Positions 32,566 to 43,930 are shown, numbered from the stretch's first letter. The stretch: 47,500 bases of DNA from Tubiluchus corallicola (GCA_030141605.1 JAQGDQ010000590.1:1-47500), one strand, 5' to 3'. Notes: generated by a model from the sequence alone, not told the origin. Program-made: numbers and translations.

Positions 32566-34593
32566 TAATAATATTGATAATAATAATAATAACTGCAACA
32601 ATAACAACAATAGCAACAACAGTAACAGCATCGACAACCACAACACGATTGACAACGATGACAATGACTGTGACGACAGCATTCAGCAGTCAATCAGTTT
32701 AACTATCAAAAAGCTCAGGCGATTCAAATAGTAGTTAGTTGGTGGACCAGCTATCATTTAACACTTCAGACACGTTTATCAAACAGCAACGACATTGAAG
32801 TACCAACAACCTACTGTAGAGGAAGAAAAGGAAGAAGAAGAAGAAGAACAACAACAACGATGACGATATGAATAACACACTCGCTCTTATCTTTATTTAA
32901 AGTCGGTTTTTTTCGATCAACAATTAACATAAGGTCCAAAGAGCTTTTGGGCCGACTGTAAATGACAGTCTATACCTATATGACAGAGACTATTATTACC
33001 ACACTTGTAATCCAGAACCGCACGGCAGGCAGGACAACAGTTTTGGAATTACCCGGCCGCTGTATTGAACTCACGACCTCCCAGAGGAAAGCGGATGCGT
33101 TAGCACTTGACGGAACCGTCTGGTAGCATTTCTAAATAGTCCTCTTTTCTCTTCTCAGAAAGAGAATTTCAGCCTAATGCAAGTATTGCAGGATAAACTT
33201 GTAATTTTGTTCTTGTGCTCACCACTAGATGTCATTAGTGACCAACCAAGCATAAGAACAGTGGTTTTGCTTCATAGTATCTGTGTGCTCATTGCTGCTC
33301 AGTGCCATCTTAAGCAGCTAATCAGCTATGCTAGTAAAGAACTTGGCAATACAAAGTATTTAGAGTTTTCCTAGATTTTCAAAGTACAGTTTGTACAGTT
33401 TTTATTTGTGGCATTTAGTTACTTACTTTTCTAGCACTTAATAATCCGCATTTTTTAAATTGGCTGTAATCTTAATATCTGTTAGTAACTTGCAAAATGA
33501 CAAAACTAGACCCGGACATTGTGCTATCCAATGCTACGCATTAAAATAATAATAATAATAAATCTCTTTATTGCATCTGTTATACAGCATCTAAATGATA
33601 CATAATAAAAATACACTTTCACAGTGGGCTATACAAGCAGTTAAAGGAAGACAGGATGATTTTTCATGCACTACTCCATTTTCAAGTCGGATAAAAAGTA
33701 TACATTTTAACACAATTAATACTGTAAAAGCGTTTCTGATAATTAATTGATAGATTAAAAACGGCAGGCGAGAACAACTATTGATGACATCACAGACTAA
33801 CATAATTTTCAACAGCAGAAATATTCCATAAGCGTGTCACATATGTTTATGAAAGCGAAAATTGAAGTACAGTGTTAATGTAAGATACTCAGTGTGTTGT
33901 ACTAAAACTAGGCAGGTTTTAAGATAAAAATTCAAATTTCAAATTTACTGCTGCACTCACACACAAGTTGTCAAATGTGTGTAGTTCGTCACAAACAAAC
34001 ACATCTAGACTGAGAGGTACAGCACCTGATTTTTGTGAAATGCTCTGTAACCAACAAATGGCAAAACACATGTAACAGCGAAGAACTAGTGGCGGGAAAA
34101 CGAAATTGCATTTGTGTGGTAATAATTCTTTTACATAAATCATTCTTGAAAAACTTATACGTTTCGTTTCAATATTTTAAAGAGCAGGTTGTTTTGACCT
34201 ACAGTTTAACATTGGGTCCGGTTTTGCTTTAAGTGTTAACAGTGTTCTTGTTTCTTTCCTTTAAGTAGCACAGAATTTTTATAAAAAAATAAAAAAGTGC
34301 ACTTTGGGCATCAGTTTTGACTAGACGGTTTAGTCTAGTGGTAATGCGTCTGCTTTCCATCTGGGAGGTTGTGAGTTCGAACCAGCGGCCGGGTTTTACC
34401 AAAGACTTTAAAAATGGTACCTGCTGTTGCCCTGCCTGACGCGTGGTATTTAGGGTAAAAGTGGGGTAATAATAGCCTCTGTTATGTAGTTGTAGGTTGT
34501 TATTTACAGTCGGCGATAATAGCTCTTTGAGCTCAATGTTAATTGTTTACCCAAAAGCCGACTTTAAATAAAGATTATTATTATTATTATTAC

Positions 34594-34632
<39 letters not shown>

Positions 34633-34864
34633 TATAGTAATCCTGGCGTTCATTTGTGATGTGTTGAGCACCGGCAGAGTCAGATGATCATCTGAATTGT
34701 TGATTTTTTTGGAGTTGCTGGTATAAAAGATTTTATTCTCTACTTCAGTTTGGGGTCAGTGTTCTCACTGTTTTCATATCCACTGCATTATGAAGTGGCT
34801 GAATTCTCAACAGATGCACCAACAGTGTCCGATGTGCAGACAGGAGTGGAAATTCAAGGAGTAA
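30928..34864 (+). CDS. ANAPC11: Anaphase-promoting complex subunit 11 (RING-H2)
   Basis: Coding exons are 30928-31066 and 34749-34864, joined in phase 1 through a GTGAGC donor and a tacttcag acceptor. They give 84 residues, the same length as human ANAPC11. The protein starts MKVKVKYWTAVATWRW and has the whole RING-H2: NCGICRMAFDGCCPDC, the spacer PGDDCPLVWGQC, HCFHIHC, and CPMCRQEWKFKE at the end. ANAPC11 is the catalytic RING subunit of the APC/C ubiquitin ligase; it recruits E2 enzymes to mark cyclins and securin for destruction in mitosis. The 3.7-kb intron is filled with SINEs, a Tigger-like fragment, microsatellites and a family A repeat. Nothing in the coding part is broken. Confidence 0.97.
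31185..31460 (-). mobile_element. tRNA-derived SINE, copy 1
   Basis: On the minus strand it starts near tggtttagtctagtagtaatg (A-box region), has the B-box gagttcgaacc, and ends ctttaaataaagattatt with an ATT tail. It is in the ANAPC11 intron. Confidence 0.85.
32113..32230 (+). mobile_element. Tigger-like transposon end fragment
   Basis: Starts after TA with cagtaagtcctcatataacg, then gccgttaagtgaaacatcg and ttaaatgaaacca. This is the layout of pogo/Tigger termini. The opposite end was not found. Confidence 0.6.
32525..32690. repeat. AAT/AAC microsatellite
   Basis: (aat)n passing into aac/aac-like triplets. It makes a poly-Asn frame on the plus strand and a poly-Leu frame on the minus strand, neither a gene. 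Confidence 0.95.
32885..33125 (-). mobile_element. tRNA-derived SINE, copy 2, diverged
   Basis: The same family as 31185-31460 on the minus strand, with more changes: the B-box reads gagttcaata and the A-box side is cggttccgtcaagtgctaac. It ends ctttaaataaag. Confidence 0.8.
33640..34222 (-). repeat. Interspersed repeat family A, inverted full-length copy
   Basis: The reverse complement aligns with 15818-16400 throughout. Located in the ANAPC11 intron. Small open frames here are by-products of the repeat. Confidence 0.8.
34323..34635 (+). mobile_element. tRNA-derived SINE, copy 3, best preserved
   Basis: The A-box tagtctagtgg (34331-34341) and B-box gtgagttcgaac (34371-34382) are at tRNA-like spacing. 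A body follows with gcctgacgcgtggtatttag and taaaagtgggg, then acttttaaa-type sequence ending ctttaaataaag with an ATT tail. It ends about 110 bp before ANAPC11 exon 2. Confidence 0.88.
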
Positions 34865-35298
34865 CTCTCCCCGTTCCTCTCCCCGTTCACACCTTCACAA
34901 ACACCAGGTATGTTTATCGCTGCATGTTTAGCTTCTGATGCTTATTTAGTGAAATGTTGTTCGAACGCCTTGAAGGCTATGTAATTTTTGTGCCATTTAG
35001 GAAAGAGAATGAATTATTTTCCCATCAGTATAGCCTTCATTCATTTTAGCAAAAGTTGCAATCTGATATTTTACTGTAACGGGTGGTGCAAAAAAATATG
35101 CCGAAGTTTGGAGTACAATGATAAAAGATATCGGCAATGTTATAATGTCACATTGCAGTAATACAGCACATTAGCTTTTGGCTGTGCAAGTTTCAAGTTC
35201 ACAGCTTTAGTGGGTTTTAAAATATCCCTAAAAGGCCAATAGTAAAGTTTGCGTATTAAAAATTGCAAGGAGCTTACAATTCTCCACACAATTTGAAT

Positions 35299-35402
35299 AC
35301 CCTAACCCCAGCTCTAACTCTAAATTTAACATAAGCTTAAGCCTAACAATAACCCCAAACCCTAATCCTAACCCTAATCCTAACCTAACCTTAATCCTAA
35401 TC
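35299..35402 (-). repeat. Degenerate interstitial telomere-like tract
   Basis: About 100 bp of CCCTAA-like units with variants (ctctaa, cctaat, taacct). The best part is near 35353-35385. It lies inside the mariner-like element. Confidence 0.7.
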
Positions 35403-35615
35403 TGCTTCACGACTTTTCATCCACTTATTTCTTGTGTGGGGGAAATTGTAAATTTTGGCAAAAAAATTAAAAAATTAAAATTAATTCTGGCGAAGCCGGA
35501 ACAATGTCACCTAACCATCAATTAGACAACAACCTTGTCGACGTATAAAACACTTAATACATGCCCGCAAAGCAAGAATAGAAATATACAGATAAAGATC
35601 TGTCATCTAGAAAAA

Positions 35616-35699
35616 ATGGAACTTAGTCCACTGGATTACGTTATCTGGAATTCCCTCAAAGAGAAAGTTTACAATGGTCATACAGAGCTGTTTGATTGA
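35616..35699 (+). pseudogene. Mariner transposase C-terminal remnant
   Basis: The frame reads SPLDYVIWNSLKEKVY, the conserved stretch after the last catalytic Asp in mariner-type transposases (usually SPDLNPLDY...W). Stops flank it on both sides, so the gene is dead. Confidence 0.65.
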
Positions 35700-35829
35700 A
35701 ACGGACTAACCACAAAATTTTTTTTCGACCAATTACATCTCAAAGACGCGAAAAACTGTTTGAAAAAAATTCCTTCGTCTAGTTTACATTGAAAATGGTG
35801 AACTGTCCTATGGCGCAAACAGGACGGCA

Positions 35830-36279
35830 GTCGCTGGCCTGCACAGGATAATTCAGTGTTATCATTGTTCTAGTCTCCTTGTCCGTAAACAGACCAAAAG
35901 TCGACGCCGAGGCATCTCGCTCTGCCTCGTCGTTTCCATGTACCCTGCCGGCATTTTCTTTGTCATTTTTGCCCAGTAATAACTGGTTCTGCCACTAAAG
36001 GTAGTCAGGCTAAAGTGCAGGGGTCCAAAGTCGCGACCCAGCAGCTTGGCTGTTTCTTCCCGTCTATCCAACCAAAACGTTAGGTCGCCACGAGGTATGT
36101 GCATCTCCTTTTAGCCACTTATCACTGGAATGTGGCCGGTTGGCACGGCCGGCGGGTAGGAGTACGACTTTGCTACCAGTCTGAGTGGCTGCGAGGTCAG
36201 CCTCTGCCTGTGACGAGGTCAAGGCCAGACTGCAACCTACAATTGAACTTGTTTCAGCAGCTTGCTCTTGCTGCAGGGA

Positions 36280-36310
<31 letters not shown>

Positions 36311-36489
36311 ATGCGTTTCAGTGTCACCAAAAGATGGTGGCGTGCTACGTTGGCCTCCCACCGTGGAAGTTTACCGGTTGGGACCTCGTGGAGGTGTAGG
36401 CACAACTTTTCCGACGAGTCAAATCCGAATTGCAACAATATGGTTTCAGATTTGCAAACAAAAGTTGCAAATTTTAAAAATTTTGACAA
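35830..36489 (-). other. Unrecognised less AT-rich block inside the mariner
   Basis: Two overlapping minus-strand frames, 36489-36064 (141 codons) and 36104-35862 (80 codons), could be one frame broken by a shift near 36100. The second has PLHFSL and YYWAKM, which loosely recall the H2C2 region of Ty3/gypsy integrases, but no zinc-binding cysteines follow. I cannot name it. A fragment of another element inserted in the mariner is most likely. Confidence 0.3.
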
Positions 36490-36668
36490 GGCATTTTTTC
36501 CTGCATTTTTTTTAAAAATTCCATATCTTTGAAGAAATCTATGATTGAAAACCTACGCTGTTTATACATAAGCATACGTGACATCAGTGTGATGACCTTC
36601 AAAGTCTTTTATTTTCTTCAAGTGGCATGATAACCAAAACTTCGGCACATTTTTATTTTGCCACCTAG

Positions 36669-38199
36669 TATTTGGTAAGATCATGACAACGGTGACGAAA
36701 AACCATCTGATTGTGTAAGCTAAAGCATATAAGAATTATTGAGTTATGGCATTAAATGAAGCAGTTGAACAATGCTTTGACAAGCAGCTTATAGTATATT
36801 ATTTTCATAGCTTCAATTTTGCAATTTGGAGTTTTTCGAACATTCAAAAGAAACCTTTTTCACCCGTGAAGCAAGCAGGCACTTTTATTCAAGTCGTGTT
36901 TATTTTGGTGATTCGTTCAGTACGTGACCTTATTCATATTTGCTTGTAGCTGTGTACGTTTCTCAAAATTGCACTAAAACTGTTGTCTTAGTTGATTATA
37001 ACCATTTTGCAATGATGCCTGCAGCAGTTTACTCTATTTAGAACTATTTGCAGTTCAAATTTAAGATACTGTTAGAAGCAGAAGAGAACATTCTTTGCCA
37101 GAAAGCGATTTCGAATAAAGCCGAATTTTGGAATTGTGTTCAAATTCAGTTTTAAAGATTTTCGAATGAATTTTTGAATCACTAATAAAAAGCACTCTCA
37201 CGAAGATCGTGCATATTACTTGATTTTGTTCTGCAGTAAAAACACTAATAATTTGCTGAAAAAAATTTGCACAGAAGTCACACATCTTAGTTGTGCTGAT
37301 TGCATGATGTTTCGAGTGTTTTAGTGATAAAGAATGTATGTGGTTGAAGTGCTGAGTCTGTAATTTTAGGTTCGAATCGAATTTAAAAAAAATTCCATCG
37401 AATTGACTTCGAACTCCAATGTTCACCCCTAATTATGGATTCTGAATAATTCTGATTTTGCAATGTAATGCTGTCAAATGATTATTTTGGTTACCACATC
37501 ACAAAAAATAGTTGATGGCAAAATTTTCCTTGTTGTACCAAGTGAAACGTAAATAAAAAATCAATTTTCTTTGTGGTCATGTCTGTTGAATATTAGAGTG
37601 TCTAATTATTGCAAGTGTCTAGATTGTCTACGTGAACGTGTTAAATATTTAAACAAGTCGTTTTTTCTTTCTATGTTTACTGTGTGATTTCCTTTTTTAA
37701 CTAAAGGTCTTCGTGCTACGGCTGTAATTTATAGACACGTTTTCATCTTTGTCAACGCTTGTTTTCAGCTCCGTTTTATACACGTGGCTATCGTGTTTCT
37801 CCAGACGATTCGTCGAAACTCGTTTTTCAAATCCAAACCATATGCAAACGACAGGCAGCTTTAAGAGAATTCGTGCTTGTGTGTAGAATTACTTGCTGGC
37901 ATTAGTGACGTTTGCCCGAGGTTAAAACCAGGTCGTAGACGCGTGAATATTTTAGACTAGAGTTTATGCACTGCAGCTGGTTGCTCTGACTTTGTGCTGT
38001 CTAACCGCGGAATGTAACGAAAGTTGTTTTGAGAATTAATTTTGAAAACTTGTGCGCCGTTTAACGAAAGCTAATCATGAGAATTGTGTTGGTCTGCGAG
38101 ATTTCAGACGATCCCTGTGAGAATAGAGAAATTTCACTGTAACAACTTTTCGGCTTGGTTATCAGATCTCGAGGAGTTTTACTGCAGCTACGTGCGCGT
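36669..38199. other. Intergenic stretch upstream of the phosphatase
   Basis: No gene is recognised. Near 37370-37430 the sequence ttcgaatcgaattt and ttcacccctaa resembles the end of a DNA transposon with gaat-rich terminal repeats. The rest is plain AT-rich DNA. Confidence 0.4.
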
Positions 38200-39335
38200 A
38201 ATATAACTATAGGAGCTGTTATTAACGATAACGAGTGCCTTGTACGTGTTGCTAGCACACTCACGGCGAGATGAACTTGAACTTTTCATGACGTGAACGT
38301 GCGTGGCGTCGGTTTACTACTGAAATAATTATCAATCATAGTCCCGCGAGCTATAACTCTTTTCCCAGTGGGGATAGAAACTGTTACCAGAGCGAAATCA
38401 ATACCGAAACGGCAGTGATCGTGATTGAGGGGAATTCGAGGTAGAGTCGTTAGGCGCTTTGTTGGCAATCGCGTCCTGTCGTTTTGGCGAAATTGGCTGC
38501 CAAATGGGCGGAGTTTTGCCGTATCGCTTGGTCGAGTTGTTGTTTATGACTGTCGTAGGTGTGATTGTGTACACGTTCGTTGCGTATATGATGTTCTTGC
38601 GAAGGTTAGTGAATGAGTCATAGGTGTTAGAACGTACGCTGGTTGTCGTAGTCATCAGCGAGGGCAGTGTTGTCGCGTGGTTACTGGTCATACGTTACAA
38701 GAAAACGGTGCGTCATTTTGGTTGAACGCTTTCCTGGCGGGCAGTCATTGCTCGCGCATGCTCAGTTTGGTGAAGCGGTCGGTTGTTAACAAAACTGTGC
38801 TTTCTCGTATTCTAAACGACTGCCTCGCGTGCGTTGCTGCAGTATTACGCTCTCGTTTAGTCGCCGTTGGATAATTGATCCGAGTACGGAATAATAAGTC
38901 GGATTTGTGCTTGCTGTCTATTGAGCAGCTAGAGTCTTCTGTTTGCTTTGTGAGACAGCTGTATTTGAGGGGCGTCCTGCGATGAGGTCACTCCCCCGCC
39001 CAGTGCAAACAGAACTTTGATGTTTTGTGTAATCTTAGCAAAAAGTCTGAAGTTATATCTCCGTGTGTAAACTAAACTAGTGTGTGTTTAGTTTAACTGT
39101 GTCCGCGTGGCTTTTGTAGATTGCGTTCTCTTGCAAAGTTCGCAAAGTTATGTTACGGTTCTGCGTTGTACGTGCCCGTGCGGCACCGGCAGAGTAAATG
39201 GCATCGTCATTTCGCGAGAAGTTCGAAGCCATCTCTCAAAACCACGGGCTAACTGGAATATTTTTCTGTGTCAAGTGTCTTTCTGAAGCGGTGGACAGTA
39301 ACGCCAAAGGACCGATACTTTGCAATCACAGAGCA
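38200..39335 (+). promoter_or_regulatory. CpG-richer 5' region of the phosphatase gene
   Basis: Compared with its AT-rich surroundings, this stretch has many CG dinucleotides (gtgaacgtgcgtggcgtcgg, gtgcccgtgcggcaccggca). It leads directly into the coding sequence and is the likely promoter and 5' untranslated region. An in-frame ATG at 39198 could extend the protein by 46 residues. Confidence 0.35.
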
Positions 39336-40457
39336 ATGGGTAATGGTATGAATAAGATCCTTCCCGGCCTCTTCATCGGCAACTTCAGGGACTCGAAGGA
39401 CGAACGACAGCTGGAGGAGAATAATATCACTCACATCGTTTCCATCCACGACAACGCAAAGCCTTTACGTGAGGACAGGACGTATCTCTGCATTTCTGCA
39501 TCGGACGTTCCCGGGCAGGACATATCACAACACTTCACCGAGTGTTTCGATTTCATCCACACCGCGCGGCTATCCGGCGGTGCGGTACTCATTCACTGCC
39601 TAGCCGGAGTGTCGCGGAGCGTCACAGTTGCCGTGGCGTATGTGATGAGCGTCACCACCCTCGGATGGAAAGAGGCCTTGTTTGCGGTCCGCCAAGCTCG
39701 AACATGCGCCAACCCAAACTTTGGTTTTAAGCGTCAGTTGCATGATTTTGAGACAAACTACGTAGAGGAGCAGCGTGAGCGGATTAGGGAAGCGTTTCCC
39801 GAAAACAATCTAGATGACGAGTCATATTGCCGCAATTTGCTGAAAGAGTTCAGTCAGCGGTCATTTTCACCTTTCGGCTACACAGAAGACATGAATTTCT
39901 GTTTAGAACCTAAGGTACCAACTGCAGAGACATTGCAGTCTACTTTTGCTCAATTTCCGGCCAAAACTTGTCCCCACGTTGCGAAGGACAATCTTTCCGG
40001 TGGTGTTACGTCATCACGGTCACAACCAGCCACGCCCATATCATCTCAAAATAATCAGAATGGCATCGATAACGAAGATGACATTAGCAAGGTTAAAAGT
40101 GCCCCGGCATGTGTAGCTGTAAAAAATAATTTCACGTACAATACACAAGGTGACAACGACGTTAAAGAAGTTCACGCAAACATTGCGGAACAAAAACTTG
40201 ATCTTAAACGTGTGCCGTGTTCAGATTTATCAAGCGAATTGAAATGTAATACATGTGATAGTGGTGGTCTAAACCAAAATGTTGACACTTTGACAAAACT
40301 TCGTATAACTGACGCTTCAAGCCACAGCGAAAAGGTTGTAAAAGATTATGGAACAGGTGCTGAGGACTTGACAGACTCAAACAATGGCAATGTGAGCCCG
40401 CCATCCTTTAGTCGTCAAGGGATCAGTGATGCCGTTAACGAAGCAGTTGAGCATTAG
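39336..40457 (+). CDS. DUSP22/DUSP15-like dual-specificity phosphatase with long tail
   Basis: Starts MGNGMNKILPGLFIGNF, the family's myristoylation-type N terminus. From this Met the active-site Cys of HCLAGVSRS is residue 88 and the general-acid Asp of ASDVPGQD is residue 57, the numbers known for DUSP22. The ATG context (gcaATGG) is stronger than that of the upstream in-frame ATG at 39198 (taaATGG). The phosphatase domain (about residues 1-150) is complete: THIVSIHD, the P-loop, and ANPNFGF. DUSP22 and DUSP15 dephosphorylate signalling kinases and other substrates at membranes. The protein is 373 residues, about twice DUSP22; the extra C-terminal part is Ser/Thr/Asn/Asp-rich and unrecognised. 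No intron interrupts it, although vertebrate relatives have several, so it may descend from a retrocopy. No poly-A tract or target duplication is visible. Confidence 0.92.
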   Translation: MGNGMNKILPGLFIGNFRDSKDERQLEENNITHIVSIHDNAKPLREDRTYLCISASDVPGQDISQHFTECFDFIHTARLSGGAVLIHCLAGVSRSVTVAVAYVMSVTTLGWKEALFAVRQARTCANPNFGFKRQLHDFETNYVEEQRERIREAFPENNLDDESYCRNLLKEFSQRSFSPFGYTEDMNFCLEPKVPTAETLQSTFAQFPAKTCPHVAKDNLSGGVTSSRSQPATPISSQNNQNGIDNEDDISKVKSAPACVAVKNNFTYNTQGDNDVKEVHANIAEQKLDLKRVPCSDLSSELKCNTCDSGGLNQNVDTLTKLRITDASSHSEKVVKDYGTGAEDLTDSNNGNVSPPSFSRQGISDAVNEAVEH

Positions 40458-41895
40458 GCTCAGTGGTCACTTAGCGTCTGTTCAAGCTCCGTATGGTTGT
40501 TATATTGCGTGCTTTGTGTTTGCAATGGTCTGTAAATATTTCTACTTGTCGGCTTTAAATGGCTTGGCGTGTATGTAGGCCTGTAGTTGTCTGTTTTACG
40601 ACTCTTGTGTTTAAATCTGCGTAAACCACACAGATCGCCGAGAGAAGCTTTTGCGTTAACTGCCATTTTTGTAATATAAGAATGCACTTTGTGTAGGGTT
40701 TATTACATATCCCAATTCTACTCTTATTCCAAACTCCTTTGATAGTCTTTGACTTTGAGTATAACATATTTATATGTTAGCATAAGTATTATGTTAGAAG
40801 CGTGCTATGAAAATTCATTGCATTCAGTTTCTAATGCATAAAGATTTAGATTTTTTCCTGTCAGCATAGTTTCCTTAGGTTGTTGCCTTCTTGAAATTCC
40901 GACTTCAACTATCAGTTAATCTCAAATACAATTTTTGTTTTTCTTTTTGTCTGTTTCTGGAAAGGCAAGAGCCGCAAGTTTTTCAAAATTGGTTCGTCAT
41001 CGTTGCTATCTTAGAAATTACGGCATCGTATTAAATAGCTTGATTATCTTGGCTGATTTAAAATATGTCCTCGTATGATTTTGTAGGCTTTCACTACAAT
41101 CTGCTTCAAGCTGTTTAGAATTTTAGTAAGTTAAATGAATCATTTTTTCAAAATATAACATTTTGAAAATCTTGCATGAATTCACTAGTAGCTGATAGGT
41201 GGCTCTGATTAAGTGTGTCATACTAAGGAGAGAATTCATACGGCTGTGCTACTTTAAACAAGTCTTTCAAATTTCAAATTGTAGAGCAACCTGCCAGGCA
41301 AGCAGGGTTAAAATTCTGGTTGGTTTGCACTGTTTAAGTCTTATTCTTTAATTAATTAGGTTAAGCTAATTTTTTTAAACACAATGTCTTTCCTACTGGG
41401 TGTGTGTTACGCAGGTTTATACACAGATTTAAGGCTGTCATGTTGTGTGCCTATTTTTCTATTTTTTTACTGCTTTGGTAAAAGTTTACTCATTGATTTT
41501 TACTATGACATTTTGATGATCACATCAGTGCAGTCTGTATCAGGCCAGTAAAAGTTGTTTATGTAGTTTGTTTGTTTTTCTTCCTAAGTGATATGTCAAG
41601 TGAAAATGACTTTCGAGTGCTGATATGCTGTAAAAGTTAAGTTTCCACATACTAAGATTTCATTGCTTTTTCAGTTAATGATTAGTACGACAAACCGACG
41701 ATAAAGCCGACAAGTACGATGATATTAAAATGCCCGAATGTTGTTATTTGTTGGTATGCATTTGTATTTCTCTTTGAAAAAAGCGAAACTTTTCTAGAAT
41801 TTTCGAATTTACATGATGACCTGTGTTTCTAATGTATCTGTGAGCACTAGGGTTTTACATTGTGTTTCTAATCCTTAGTACACCACAAATGAATA
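40458..41895 (+). other. Probable 3' untranslated and intergenic region
   Basis: No further gene. T-rich sequence. No canonical AATAAA was found close to the stop; an ATTAAA occurs near 41029. Confidence 0.4.
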
Positions 41896-41969
41896 AGTGC
41901 TGTCAAACCTCTCAATAATGCCTATTTTGGGCCTGCAAAGAAGGCTGCATTAAAGCGAGGTTGGCACTG
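41896..41969. mobile_element. Very short TA-flanked MITE
   Basis: Ends agtgctgtcaaacctctcaa and, reverse complemented, cagtgccaacctcgctttaa, flanked by TA on both sides (41894-41895 and 41970-41971). Only 74 bp. Its right end resembles the unit of the 41-bp minisatellite at 14282. Confidence 0.6.
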
Positions 41970-42142
41970 TAAAGACGTAAGAACGAAGTTTGATTGTATT
42001 AATGTTGATGCCAGGTAGATGTGTCGTCTTGCCTCATTGTATATATATTTCTAAGTAATGTTTTGTCTCTGGATGACTGAGCATTTCATCTTGCACGTTA
42101 AACAGCAAACCAACACCCAGGGGAATGTCAAAGTTTTTTGCT

Positions 42143-42745
42143 TCCCTGCTTCGTAGAACAGCTTTTGACCGCGTCTCAGCTTCGCAGAACAGCTTTTGAC
42201 CGCATCAGCTTCATAGAACAGCTTTTGACCGCATCCCAGCTTTGCAGAACAGCTTTTGACCACATCTCAGCTTCGTAGAACAGCCTCTGACTGCATCCCA
42301 GCTTTGCAGAACAGCTTTTGACCGCATCCCAGCTTTGCAGAACAGCTTTTGACCGCATCCCAGCTTTGCAGAACAGCCTTTGACCGCATCTCAGCTTCGT
42401 AGAACAGCTTCTGACCATATGCCAGCTTTGCAGAACAGCTTCTGACCACATGCCAGCTTTGCAGAACAGCCTTTGACCGCATCTCACCTTTGCAGAACAG
42501 CCTTTGACCGCATCTCACTTTTGCAGAACAGCCTTTGACCGCATTCCAGCTTTGCAGAACAGCTTCTGACTGCATCTCACCTTTGCAGAACAGCCTTTGA
42601 CCGCATCTCACTTTTGCAGAACAGCTTTTGACTGCATCCCAGCTGTGCAGAACAGCATTTGACCGCATCCCAGCTTCGTAGAACAGCTTCTGACCACATC
42701 CCAGATTTACAGAACAGTGTTTGACTGCATCCCAACTTTACAGAA
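42143..42745. repeat. 31-bp minisatellite, about 19 copies
   Basis: Unit cagcttttgaccgcatccca followed by gctttgcagaa, with point variants. Since 31 is not divisible by three, the minus-strand ORFs reading KAVLQSWDAVKSCSAKL are frame-rotating by-products. Confidence 0.97.
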
Positions 42746-43352
42746 GACGTCAACCTCTATACTAGGGGTGTTTCAAAAAACCTTGGAATCACATTGGGAT
42801 TTATGAGACTTGACCTAACTAAGAAAATGCCCAATTTTAATTTTGTTTGAGTAATGAAAATTTCACTTGTGCAGTTTTGTCAAAATTTGATAAGCAGCAT
42901 GTGTTGCCGATAGTCAAATTAAAAAATTAACAAAGCAGTTTCTTATTTCAGTCAAATCTCTTAAAAAATATCTGAGTGATTCCAATTAATTATTGATTTT
43001 TCCTTTATTTTATGCTGATTGTTATTATGTGTAATTATTTCCACTTTCAACCAAAGTTTGACATCTAAGTAGAAGGTGTTTCCATTACTTAGAATTAAAA
43101 TTGGGCATTTTCTTAGGTCAAGTGTCATAAATCCATCAACGAAGAAGTTTTCTTCGAACCACCCTACTCTATACCGCCCACCACTAACAAATTAATTGTA
43201 AGAATTCAGTATTTTCATACCTGTTTTCATGCTTTTGTCTTTCCATGATGAAGCACATTTTGGTCTTTACCTTAAGCAGCCACCAGTCCTGTTTGTGGTA
43301 ATTTATCTAAGAGAATAGAACCTTGCAGACTACTGTTAAGTTTTTTCTTATT

Positions 43353-43930
43353 GTACCTGAAATGTGCTGTTTTCTCCTGCTATGGCTTACTTTTTACAAG
43401 TCATTTAGTATGTATGTGAAATACTGAAGCAGTATGGGAAATCTTTTATACCGTATTAAGGTTTTTGTCATTGTTGGTAGTTTCGTACCCCGAATTGTGT
43501 TGTATTCTCCCGCTATGGCTTACTTCTCGTGAGTCTTTTAGTATGTATGTGAAATAGTGAAACAATATGGGAAATCTTTTCTATTTTAATAAGTTTTTTG
43601 TTGTTATTGATAGTTCCGTACCCCGAATTGTGTCGTGGCCTCCTGCTCCGGCTTACTTTTTGCAGGTCTCATTGTATATATATATATATATATATATACG
43701 AAATATATATATGAAATACTTAAGCAGTATGGGTAACCTTTTCTACTGTATTAAGTTTGCTGTTGTTGTTGTTGGTGTTGTTGTTAACAGTTTCGTACTC
43801 AAATTATGTTATATTTTCCTGCTTTGGCTTGCTTAAAACTCCCAAGCCATTTAGTACATGTATATAAAATACTGAAACAAGCAAGGCAAATATTTTCTAG
43901 CATGTTTTAATGGGATTCGAAAACTTTAAT
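43353..43930. repeat. Tandem repeat of about 132 bp, four copies
   Basis: Unit starts (gtacc or gtact followed by an aattgtg-like motif) lie at 43353, 43485, 43618 and 43795. The third is lengthened by a TA microsatellite (43675-43710). Shared motifs: ttagtatgtatgtgaaata and gtatgggaaatctttt. Confidence 0.85.

Larger units (their letters stand above)
35078..36668 (+). mobile_element. Decayed mariner-like transposon with internal inserts
   Basis: Ends acgggtggtgcaaaaaaata (then tgccgaagttt) and, reverse complemented, ctaggtggcaaaataaaaat (then gtgccgaagttt). TA flanks lie at 35076-35077 and 36669-36670. The 1.59-kb length exceeds a usual 1.3-kb mariner. It contains degenerate telomere-like repeats and a less AT-rich block at 35830-36480. 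Confidence 0.75.

Noticed and set aside
32354-32731. Poly-Asn and poly-Leu ORFs
   Set aside because: Translation of an AAT/AAC microsatellite.
34323-34395. tRNA gene
   Set aside because: A and B boxes belong to a SINE head followed by a SINE body and ATT tail; the acceptor stem is not formed.
42051-42668. Minus-strand ORFs of up to 133 codons
   Set aside because: They arise from the 31-bp minisatellite, whose period rotates the frame, and overlap each other.
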